In this document: positions 1-5,415 of the stretch, piece by piece
How the letters are laid out: every line of letters starts with the position of its first letter
Numbering within the stretch: position 1 is the stretch's first letter
NCBI GenBank assembly: GCA_002390205.1
Contig: DGOV01000015.1
Span: forward strand, 1 to 5,415
Origin: Proteobacteria bacterium UBA4457
Lineage (GTDB): Bacteria; Pseudomonadota; Gammaproteobacteria; Ga0077536
Length of the DNA: 5,415 nt
Direction: 5' to 3'
The notes under the pieces: model-generated
The model's input: only the letters and a program-made list of their open reading frames with translations
The model's database searches: none
What the model was told of the DNA's origin: nothing
Translations under genes and position numbers: made by a program

Positions 1-1907
1 TTGATAGACTCTTGCATAACATCACCTAAACTACCGGTATATATTTCCTTTCCTTTTCCCGGAACAACAACAGCCTCGATTGTCAGCAAATCACCACCAA
101 CTTCTGTCCATGCCAACCCAGTTACTTGCCCTACGCGATCTTCCTCTTCACCAAGACCAAATCGAAACTTCTGCACTCCCAGATATTTATCTAAATTCTG
201 CTCCGTAACAGATATTTTTTTTGTTTTCAGGTTGGTCAGTAAATGTCTGACTACTTTCCGGCAGATATTTGCGATCTGTCGCTCCAAGCTTCTGACTCCC
301 GCTTCTCTGGAGTAGTAACGGATAATCCCACGCACAGCAGACTCGCTGATTTTCAATTCACTATCTTTAAGACCGGCATTCTTAAGTTGCTTCGGCACTA
401 AGTATTTGAGCGCAATTCTAGTTTTTTCCTCTTCCGTATAGCCAGATATATTGATGACTTCCATTCGATCCATTAGTGGGGCAGGGATATTCATGGTGTT
501 AGCCGTCGTTACAAACATCACTTCGGACAGGTCATAATCGAGTTCCAAATAATGATCATTGAATGCTGTGTTTTGTTCTGGATCGAGCACCTCCAGCAGA
601 GCGGAACCTGGGTCTCCCCGAAAATCCATTGCCATTTTGTCTATTTCATCTAGCAAAAAAAGTGGATTCTTTGTTTTTATTTTCGACATACTCTGGACGA
701 TCTTTCCTGGCATCGCTCCCACATAAGTCCTACGATGCCCGCGAATCTCGGCTTCATCACGAACTCCACCCAGTGACATGCGCACAAATTTTCTATTAGT
801 GGCTCGCGCTATGGATCGACCGAGGGATGTTTTACCCACGCCAGGAGGCCCTACGAGACAGAGAATGGGACCTTTGAGTTTTTTAACACGCTTTTGAACT
901 GCAAGGTATTCAAGGACTCGTTCTTTTACTTTTTCAAGGCCGTAGTGATCTTCATCTAGAATTTCTTCGGCTTTAGCTAGCTCAGTTCTAACTTTCGACC
1001 GTTTTTTCCAAGGTACACCTACAACCCAATCAATATAATTTCTAACGACAGCCGCTTCGGCAGACATGGGAGACATCATTCTTAATTTTTTGAGCTCTCC
1101 TTCCGCTTTTTCTAGAGCTTCTTTTGGCATGCCCGAAGCCGCGATCTTTTTTGCAAGCTCATCAAATTCACTCAGGCCTTCCTCGCTTTCCCCAAGCTCA
1201 TTTTGTATCGCCTTCATTTGCTCATTTAAATAGTACTCTCGCTGGCTTTTTTCCATCTGCTTTTTAACGCGCCCGCGCAGCTTTTTCTCTACTTCAAGAA
1301 GATCAATCTCTCCTTCCATCAGCCCAATCAAAAATTCAAGTCGTTCTGAAAGGTCTGTAATCTCAAGAATTTTCTGTTTCTCTAGCATTTTGACATTTAT
1401 GTGGGCCGCTATGGTGTCCCCAAGTCGAGAGGGATCGTCAATACTAGACAAAGAAGAAATTATCTCAGGAGGTATTTTCTTGTTTAACTTGGCATACTGG
1501 TCGAATTGACCCATGAGCGCTCGTGTTAAGGCCTCGCCTTCCCTTTCACTAGGCTCTGAGACCTCTAGCTCTTTTACAGTTGCTGCATAAATGTCTTTAG
1601 CATCAACAAAGGATTCAATCTCAGCTCGACAGACTCCCTCCACCAATACTTTAACTGTCCCATCGGGCAGCTTAAGTAATTGTAATATATTTGAAATGGT
1701 ACCAACACGATGCACATCCTCCTCGCTCGGGCTATCTTCTCCTGCATCTTTCTGACCCACAAGAAAAATCTGTTTCCCATCCTCCATAGCACTATCGAGA
1801 GCTGCAATCGACTTCTCTCGCCCAACGAAGAGTGGAATAACCATATGCGGGTAAACAACCACATCTCGTAACGGTAATACAGCAAACTCTTTAGAATGAT
1901 CACTCAT
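1..1907 (-). CDS. lon: ATP-dependent protease Lon (La), 3' end cut by window edge
   Basis: Cytoplasmic AAA+ serine protease that unfolds and degrades misfolded and regulatory proteins in a homohexamer. I translated the minus strand from the ATG at 1907-1905: 635 codons stay open to the window edge with no stop or frameshift. The N-terminal substrate-binding domain opens with MSDHSKEFAVLPLRDVVVYP, followed by a charged helical linker (about residues 200-320). The AAA+ module has Walker A GPPGVGKTS (K359), pore-loop Y395 in GHRRTYVG, Walker B LLDEIDKM (D420, E421), the LMDRMEV arginine-finger region and sensor-2 R539. The protease domain begins with TGLAWTEVGGDLL (W600) and breaks off inside SLGDVMQESIQ. 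E. coli Lon has 784 residues, so about 150 are missing, including the catalytic Ser-Lys pair. The start is firm: an in-frame TAA lies at 1943-1941, no other start codon lies between, and AGGAG precedes the ATG by 10 nt. The truncation is a window effect, not a pseudogene. In many gammaproteobacteria hupB follows. Confidence 0.97.
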   Translation of the reverse strand, partial: MSDHSKEFAVLPLRDVVVYPHMVIPLFVGREKSIAALDSAMEDGKQIFLVGQKDAGEDSPSEEDVHRVGTISNILQLLKLPDGTVKVLVEGVCRAEIESFVDAKDIYAATVKELEVSEPSEREGEALTRALMGQFDQYAKLNKKIPPEIISSLSSIDDPSRLGDTIAAHINVKMLEKQKILEITDLSERLEFLIGLMEGEIDLLEVEKKLRGRVKKQMEKSQREYYLNEQMKAIQNELGESEEGLSEFDELAKKIAASGMPKEALEKAEGELKKLRMMSPMSAEAAVVRNYIDWVVGVPWKKRSKVRTELAKAEEILDEDHYGLEKVKERVLEYLAVQKRVKKLKGPILCLVGPPGVGKTSLGRSIARATNRKFVRMSLGGVRDEAEIRGHRRTYVGAMPGKIVQSMSKIKTKNPLFLLDEIDKMAMDFRGDPGSALLEVLDPEQNTAFNDHYLELDYDLSEVMFVTTANTMNIPAPLMDRMEVINISGYTEEEKTRIALKYLVPKQLKNAGLKDSELKISESAVRGIIRYYSREAGVRSLERQIANICRKVVRHLLTNLKTKKISVTEQNLDKYLGVQKFRFGLGEEEDRVGQVTGLAWTEVGGDLLTIEAVVVPGKGKEIYTGSLGDVMQESI

Positions 1908-1917
1908 GCAAGAAGTA

Positions 1918-1922
1918 CTCCT
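1918..1922 (-). promoter_or_regulatory. Ribosome-binding site of lon
   Basis: AGGAG on the minus strand, followed by 10 nt and the lon ATG. The spacing is slightly long but usable. No competing start codon lies between the upstream in-frame stop and this ATG, so it supports the chosen start. Confidence 0.75.
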
Positions 1923-1949
1923 AAAACTATGGGCAAATTTTTATTGTTG

Positions 1950-1977
1950 ATAATAATGCAAAGAATACGTCTGTCCC
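1950..1977 (-). promoter_or_regulatory. Possible sigma-70 promoter for lon
   Basis: In the 133-nt clpX-lon gap the minus strand has GGGACA (1977-1972, four of six matches to TTGACA), a 16-nt spacer, then TATTAT (1955-1950, five of six matches to TATAAT). It would give a leader of about 35 nt before the lon ATG. Lon is known to have its own promoters in several gammaproteobacteria, and the gap is large compared with the other junctions here. AT-rich DNA yields such matches by chance, so this is a candidate only. I found no convincing heat-shock (sigma-32) promoter in the gap. Confidence 0.35.
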
Positions 1978-2006
1978 ACCTTAAGGCAAAGTTGCGAAAG
2001 TCAGGC

Positions 2007-2029
2007 GAGAATACAAAAATTGCATTCTC
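2007..2029 (-). other. Inverted repeat / RNA hairpin between clpX and lon
   Basis: The minus strand reads GAGAATGCAA, loop TTT, TTGTATTCTC. This gives a 10-bp stem in RNA, with nine Watson-Crick pairs, one G-U wobble and a 3-nt loop. It begins 11 nt after the clpX stop codon. On the opposite strand the wobble becomes an A-C mismatch, so the structure is better formed in the transcript of the operon strand. No U-run follows (the next bases are GCCTGACTTTCG), so it does not look like an intrinsic terminator. It could protect or process the 3' end of the clpX message, or act as a DNA operator near the lon promoter. Function is unproven. Confidence 0.5.
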
Positions 2030-2040
2030 AATGACTGCAT

Positions 2041-3321
2041 TTACTCTGAAGCAGCCGTGGAAGAAACTTCTGAACTTTCATATATTACTAGCGGGTTACT
2101 CTCGCCTCTTATCGCGCTTTCATCAACAACCACTTTTGTCGCGTTTTTTAATGACGGTAACTCATACATGGTGTCTAAAAGATTTTTTTCAAGGATTGAA
2201 CGTAAACCCCTAGCGCCACTTTTCCTTTCTAGCGCTTTATCCGCTATAGCTAGCAAAGCATCCTCTCGAAACTCAAGCTCGCAATCCTCCATCTCAAACA
2301 GTTTTGCATATTGCTTCGTAAGCGAATTTCTAGGTTCCACCAGAATTTGCACTAACTGCTCTGCATCCAACTCTTCCAGAACAGCTAAAACAGGCAGCCG
2401 TCCAACAAACTCCGGTATTAATCCGTACTTGACTAAATCTTCAGGTTCAACTTGCTGCAAAAGCTCAGAGGACGATTTCTTATCATCTTTTCCTTGCACT
2501 TCAGCAGAAAACCCCATTCCACTCTTCTCAGATCTAGCCCTAACTGTAGTATCTAAGCCCGCAAAAGCCCCGCCACAGATAAATAAAATATTACTCGTAT
2601 CGACTTGCAAAAATTCCTGTTGAGGATGCTTTCTTCCTCCTTGAGGAGGAACAGACGCGATAGTTCCTTCTATGAGCTTTAGGAGCGCCTGTTGCACCCC
2701 TTCGCCTGACACATCTCTCGTTATAGATGGATTGTCAGACTTGCGCGAAATCTTATCTATCTCATCAATATACACAATCCCAGTTTGAGCTTTCTCTACA
2801 TCATAATCACACTTCTGCAGGAGTTTTTGGATTATGTTCTCCACATCTTCCCCGACGTAACCTGCTTCCGTAAGCGTCGTCGCATCAGCTATGGTAAATG
2901 GGACATTGAGCAGCCTTGCCAAAGTCTCTGCCAGCAAGGTTTTCCCACTGCCGGTTGGGCCCACAAGCAGCACGTTACTTTTGGAAAGTTCGATATCGTC
3001 TTTTTTAACCCGAGTATCTAAGCGCTTATAGTGATTATAGACGGCAACGGCCAGTATTTTTTTTGCCTCATGCTGTCCAATTACGTACTCGTCTAAGCTG
3101 TCTTTGATTTCTTTCGGTATGGGTAGCTTCGCACCCTTATCAGCTCCCGATTTTTCTTGGATTTCTTCTTGAATAATATCAGTGCATAGCTCAACGCATT
3201 CGTCACAAATGAAAACTGACGGGCCTGCAATTAATTTCCTGACCTCATGCTGGCTCTTCCCACAAAAGGAGCAATAGAGTAATTTATCACTATCCGCTTT
3301 GGGATTATCACCATCACTCAT
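2041..3321 (-). CDS. clpX: ATP-dependent protease ATP-binding subunit ClpX
   Basis: AAA+ unfoldase that recognises degradation tags such as ssrA, unfolds substrates in the cytoplasm and threads them into ClpP. At 426 residues it closely matches E. coli ClpX (424). The N-terminal zinc-binding domain has C17, C20, C39 and C42 (CSFC...CDEC). The AAA+ core has Walker A GPTGSGKT (K127, T128), pore-1 loop GYVG (Y155), Walker B VYIDEIDK (D186, E187), pore-2 loop RDVSGEGVQ (202-210), the RKH substrate loop (230-232), arginine finger R309 in GLIPEFVGRLP and sensor-2 R372 in GARGLR. The ClpP-docking loop is Met-Gly-Phe (269-271) instead of the common Ile-Gly-Phe. The acidic, Ser-rich C-terminal tail is poorly conserved. 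The start is supported by GAGGTGA six nt upstream. It lies 32 nt after clpP and is almost surely co-transcribed with it. Confidence 0.98.
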   Translation of the reverse strand: MSDGDNPKADSDKLLYCSFCGKSQHEVRKLIAGPSVFICDECVELCTDIIQEEIQEKSGADKGAKLPIPKEIKDSLDEYVIGQHEAKKILAVAVYNHYKRLDTRVKKDDIELSKSNVLLVGPTGSGKTLLAETLARLLNVPFTIADATTLTEAGYVGEDVENIIQKLLQKCDYDVEKAQTGIVYIDEIDKISRKSDNPSITRDVSGEGVQQALLKLIEGTIASVPPQGGRKHPQQEFLQVDTSNILFICGGAFAGLDTTVRARSEKSGMGFSAEVQGKDDKKSSSELLQQVEPEDLVKYGLIPEFVGRLPVLAVLEELDAEQLVQILVEPRNSLTKQYAKLFEMEDCELEFREDALLAIADKALERKSGARGLRSILEKNLLDTMYELPSLKNATKVVVDESAIRGESNPLVIYESSEVSSTAASE

Positions 3322-3327
3322 ACAGCA

Positions 3328-3334
3328 TCACCTC
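3328..3334 (-). promoter_or_regulatory. Ribosome-binding site of clpX
   Basis: GAGGTGA on the minus strand, six nt before the clpX ATG, inside the 32-nt clpP-clpX gap. It is a strong Shine-Dalgarno match and fixes the clpX start. Confidence 0.8.
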
Positions 3335-3353
3335 TTCAATCATCAAAAAAATT

Positions 3354-4007
3354 TTAATCTTTGGCTTTTGTCGCTTCTCTACTAGAGAGGACTTCATCAA
3401 TAATTCCGTAATCAACGGCTTCTTCTCCGCTCATAAACCGGTCTCTGTCTGTATCTGCTTCAACTTTTTCTATGGGTTGCCCAGTATGAGTTACTAAAAT
3501 CTGATTCAATCGCTCGCGTGCTTTCAATATTTCTTTAGCATGAATATCAAAGTCAGAAGCTTGTCCTTGAAAACCACCCAGTGGTTGATGAATCATCATT
3601 CTAGAGTGCGGCAAACAATATCTTTTTTTGGCAGCCCCACCTGCTAATAGCAAGGCACCCATGCTGGCCGCTTGGCCAATACACATTGTGCTAACATCAG
3701 GTTTAATAAACTGCATCGTATCGTAAATTGCCAATCCTGCAGACACTGAGCCTCCTGGAGAGTTGATGTACAGATGTATGTCCTTGTCTGGGTTCTCTGA
3801 CTCCAAGAATAATAGCTGCGCAACCAACACATTCGAAACATAGTCTTCAACAGGACCCACCAAAAAGATCACACGCTCTTTCAGTAATCTAGAGTAGATA
3901 TCGTAAGCCCTCTCTCCTCTAGAGGTCTGCTCAACGACCATCGGTACTAGATTCAAGCCGCGAGGAGCATTTCCCCCTGCCGAAAAATCAGAAATCTCTA
4001 TTGCCAT
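3354..4007 (-). CDS. clpP: ATP-dependent Clp protease proteolytic subunit ClpP
   Basis: Serine peptidase forming the double-heptamer degradation chamber that works with ClpX, and with ClpA where present. It has 217 residues (E. coli 207). The catalytic triad aligns with E. coli S111/H136/D185: S115 in GQAASMGA, H140 in MMIHQPLGG and D189 in DTDRDRF. The INSPGGSV segment (81-88), the oxyanion-hole region, and the handle-helix segment around GFQGQASDFDIHAKEI are intact. The first 18 or so residues are probably a propeptide: by alignment with E. coli, the mature chain would begin at N19 (NLVPMVVEQTSRGER), with the axial-loop residues next. The ATG has AGGAAG seven nt upstream. It follows tig by only 19 nt and precedes clpX by 32 nt, consistent with a single tig-clpP-clpX message. 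No heat-shock promoter consensus was seen in the tig-clpP junction. Confidence 0.98.
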   Translation of the reverse strand: MAIEISDFSAGGNAPRGLNLVPMVVEQTSRGERAYDIYSRLLKERVIFLVGPVEDYVSNVLVAQLLFLESENPDKDIHLYINSPGGSVSAGLAIYDTMQFIKPDVSTMCIGQAASMGALLLAGGAAKKRYCLPHSRMMIHQPLGGFQGQASDFDIHAKEILKARERLNQILVTHTGQPIEKVEADTDRDRFMSGEEAVDYGIIDEVLSSREATKAKD

Positions 4008-4014
4008 TACTTAT

Positions 4015-4020
4015 CTTCCT
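4015..4020 (-). promoter_or_regulatory. Ribosome-binding site of clpP
   Basis: AGGAAG on the minus strand, seven nt before the clpP ATG. It fills part of the 19-nt gap after the tig stop codon, leaving no space for a promoter within the gap itself. Confidence 0.75.
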
Positions 4021-4026
4021 AATTAC

Positions 4027-5343
4027 TTAATTACTAGTCTGCATCGGATTCATTAACCCGTCAAATGAGATGCTCTCTTCTTTAACATCAGCCTGCTGGG
4101 CAAGCCAATCAACCACAGTTTCTTCTAAACAAGCGCCTTCTATTTGCTTAAGTTGTTCAGGATTTTCGTAGTACCATTTTGTAACGGCTTCCGAATCTTC
4201 ATATCCGGCTGCCATCTTAGAAATCATTTCTTTAACTTTATCAGGCTCCGCTTTCAGTTCTTCTCTCTTGATTATCTCCGCCATCAAAAGGCCCATCTTT
4301 ACACCGCCCTCAGCCCTGTCGGTTAAGGCTTTTTCAAAAGCTTCCTCATCGTTAGAAGGATTGACCCCTCTCATCATTAGCTCTCGAGACATTTGCTCTC
4401 TCTGCCGACCAACTTCCTCTAATACCAGGCTTTTAGGAATCTCAAACTGGTTCACATCCATCACTTTTTCCATAATTTCATTACGGAATCTCATTGTCTG
4501 AGTCTTCTCGCGCTCTTTTTCCATATTCTCGAGCACCTGAGTTCTGAATGCCTCTTCTCCGCCTTCTTTGACACCGAATTTTTCGAAAAACTCATCGTCT
4601 AGTTCCGGCAAAGCTGACTCAGAAATTTTCTTTACTACAATATCGAACTTTACCGGTTTTCCAGCTAAAGCTTCATTTTGATAGCCTTCTGGAAATTTTA
4701 GAGCTAAAACAGGAGTGTCGCCTTTTGATTGCTCAACCAATCCATCTTCAAAACCCTCAATCATAGTTCCTGCGCCCAGAGAAACCTCAAAATCACTGCC
4801 AGTCCCGCCTTCAAAAGGCTCGCCTTCGATACTGCCGGAAAAATCAATAGAAAGCTGATCCCCCATTTTCGAAGGCCGATCGACCTCAGTCCAAACCTTG
4901 TGATGATCGCGAAGCTGTTCCACTACTTTCTCTAGATCTTCGTCACCAATATCACAACTCAACTTAACAACGTTTACCTTATCTAATGAGGCGGGCTCGA
5001 TAACCGGAAAGACTTCAAAAACTGCGATGTACGTGAGACCTGATCCAACCTTCGACGAAACCTCCTCTATGGCAGGCTGTCCAGCCGGTTGCAGGCCTTT
5101 AGAAGTCAACGCCTCGCTGAAAGTACTTTGCAGTGTTTCTCCAACGACCTCATCCCTCACCGAAGCTGTGTAGCGTTGCCGAACGACGGAGAGAGGTACC
5201 TTCCCTTTCCGAAAGCCATCTATTGTTACTGTCTGCACTAACTTAGCAAGACGGGATTCAACATCAGTCGAAATACGCTCTTCTGGTATTTCAACTTTCA
5301 TACGTCTTTCCAGCACTGAAGGCTCTTCTAAAGAAATTTGCAT
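4027..5343 (-). CDS. tig: Trigger factor, ribosome-associated chaperone and prolyl isomerase
   Basis: Binds ribosomal protein L23 at the exit tunnel and shields nascent chains; it also catalyses prolyl cis/trans isomerisation. It has 438 residues (E. coli 432). The N-terminal ribosome-binding domain (about 1-115) carries the signature GFRKGKVP at 43-50, with F44-R45-K46 as the ribosome-contact residues. The FKBP-like isomerase domain (about 150-245) keeps the aromatic pocket residues W151, F168, F177, F198, Y221 and F233, which match E. coli numbering. The remainder is the helical C-terminal chaperone domain, ending in the family-typical FDGLMNPM followed by a short QTSN tail. The ATG at 5343 gives the canonical MQISLE start. 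Its ribosome-binding site is weak (AGAG, 9 nt upstream, followed by a run of seven T). It is the first protein gene of the cluster and lies directly downstream of an apparent tRNA end. Confidence 0.98.
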   Translation of the reverse strand: MQISLEEPSVLERRMKVEIPEERISTDVESRLAKLVQTVTIDGFRKGKVPLSVVRQRYTASVRDEVVGETLQSTFSEALTSKGLQPAGQPAIEEVSSKVGSGLTYIAVFEVFPVIEPASLDKVNVVKLSCDIGDEDLEKVVEQLRDHHKVWTEVDRPSKMGDQLSIDFSGSIEGEPFEGGTGSDFEVSLGAGTMIEGFEDGLVEQSKGDTPVLALKFPEGYQNEALAGKPVKFDIVVKKISESALPELDDEFFEKFGVKEGGEEAFRTQVLENMEKEREKTQTMRFRNEIMEKVMDVNQFEIPKSLVLEEVGRQREQMSRELMMRGVNPSNDEEAFEKALTDRAEGGVKMGLLMAEIIKREELKAEPDKVKEMISKMAAGYEDSEAVTKWYYENPEQLKQIEGACLEETVVDWLAQQADVKEESISFDGLMNPMQTSN

Positions 5344-5374
5344 CTAAAAAAACTCTATTTTATTAGTTTAAAGG

Positions 5375-5396
5375 CAAATAGACTGCCGCCTATTTG
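5375..5396 (-). other. Hairpin between tRNA 3' end and tig
   Basis: The minus strand reads CAAATAGGC, loop GGCA, GTCTATTTG: a 9-bp stem with eight Watson-Crick pairs and one G-U pair, closed by a tetraloop. The 5' arm begins on the CA of the apparent tRNA CCA end. The bases after it (CCTTTAAAC) give only a three-T run, so it is a weak terminator at best. It may be a processing signal defining the tRNA 3' end or a partial attenuator before tig. Its function is inferred only. Confidence 0.5.
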
Positions 5397-5415
5397 GTAC
5401 GAAAGGAGAGACTCG
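5395..5415 (-). tRNA. Probable tRNA 3' end, cut by window edge
   Basis: The last 21 nt of the window, read on the minus strand, fit tRNA positions 56-76 exactly: CGAGT is the end of the T loop (C56, purine 57, A58, U60), CTCTC is the 3' half of the T stem beginning with the invariant C61, CTTTCGT is a 7-nt acceptor strand, A is the discriminator, and CCA follows. The 5' part lies outside the window, so pairing cannot be checked and the amino acid cannot be assigned. Discriminator A argues against tRNA-His and tRNA-Asp. tRNA genes lie near tig in some other gammaproteobacteria, as I recall. The acceptor predicts a 5' strand of ACGAAAG, or GCGAAAG with a G-U pair. Confidence 0.62.

Noticed and set aside
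1..315. Plus-strand open frame at the left edge
   Set aside because: It is antisense to the Lon AAA+/protease domain region and is a shadow frame.
1574..1903. 109-codon minus-strand open frame overlapping the start of lon
   Set aside because: It lies in a different frame of the same strand as lon, whose own frame gives an unmistakable Lon N-terminal domain.
1..1907. lon as a truncated pseudogene
   Set aside because: The frame is intact to the edge and all motifs visible up to the break are conserved, so the missing C-terminus is due only to the window boundary.
1929..1934. GCCCAT as the -10 element of a sigma-32 promoter for lon
   Set aside because: It matches five of six bases, but no TTGAA-like -35 lies 13-16 nt upstream. 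It would also put the start almost on the ribosome-binding site.
1979..1986. Palindrome CCTTAAGG in the clpX-lon gap
   Set aside because: An eight-base palindrome is expected by chance at this scale and has no extended symmetry around it.
1896..2213. Plus-strand open frame of 105 codons crossing the clpX-lon gap
   Set aside because: It overlaps the lon start and clpX end antisense. Its translation is basic and low in complexity with no family resemblance, and there is no supporting regulatory signal.
2057..2623. 188-codon open frame on the plus strand opposite clpX
   Set aside because: It is fully antisense to the conserved clpX coding sequence, Ser-rich with no recognisable domain and no evident ribosome-binding site. 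It is best explained as a by-product of clpX codon usage.
3341..3356. T-rich stretch after the clpP stop as a possible intrinsic terminator
   Set aside because: The seven-T run is not preceded by a GC-rich stem, and the clpX ribosome-binding site follows at once. Read-through into clpX is the simpler reading.

Overview
The window is a stretch of bacterial core genome, almost certainly gammaproteobacterial. It carries the conserved protein-quality-control cluster tig-clpP-clpX-lon, with every gene on the minus strand, so transcription runs from high to low coordinates. The gene order and the close resemblance of each product to its E. coli and Pseudomonas counterparts support this placement. 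Base composition looks moderate, roughly mid-40s % G+C by eye. Several ClpX and ClpP segments read like the Cellvibrio/marine gammaproteobacterial lineages, but that finer placement is only an impression.

Layout from the right edge leftward, in the direction of transcription: (1) 5395-5415 fits the last 21 nt of a tRNA ending in an encoded CCA, cut by the window edge. (2) A hairpin at 5375-5396 starts on the CCA and lies in the short tig leader. (3) tig (trigger factor) occupies 5343-4027. (4) After only 19 nt comes clpP (4007-3354). (5) After 32 nt comes clpX (3321-2041). (6) A 133-nt gap holds a 10-bp RNA-type hairpin just after the clpX stop, a possible sigma-70 promoter and the lon ribosome-binding site. 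(7) lon starts at 1907 and runs off the left edge after 635 complete codons, just short of its catalytic serine. There is no gene-free stretch longer than 133 nt.

The genes form one functional unit. Trigger factor receives nascent chains at the ribosome exit. ClpX unfolds tagged or damaged proteins and feeds them into the ClpP barrel, and Lon is a self-contained AAA+ protease with overlapping substrates. The spacing suggests tig, clpP and clpX form one transcript. lon has room for its own promoter.

I found no mobile element, CRISPR array, defence gene or novel system. The points worth a second look are small: the tRNA/hairpin junction before tig, the hairpin between clpX and lon, the very tight tig-clpP junction, and a Met-Gly-Phe version of the ClpP-docking loop in ClpX.
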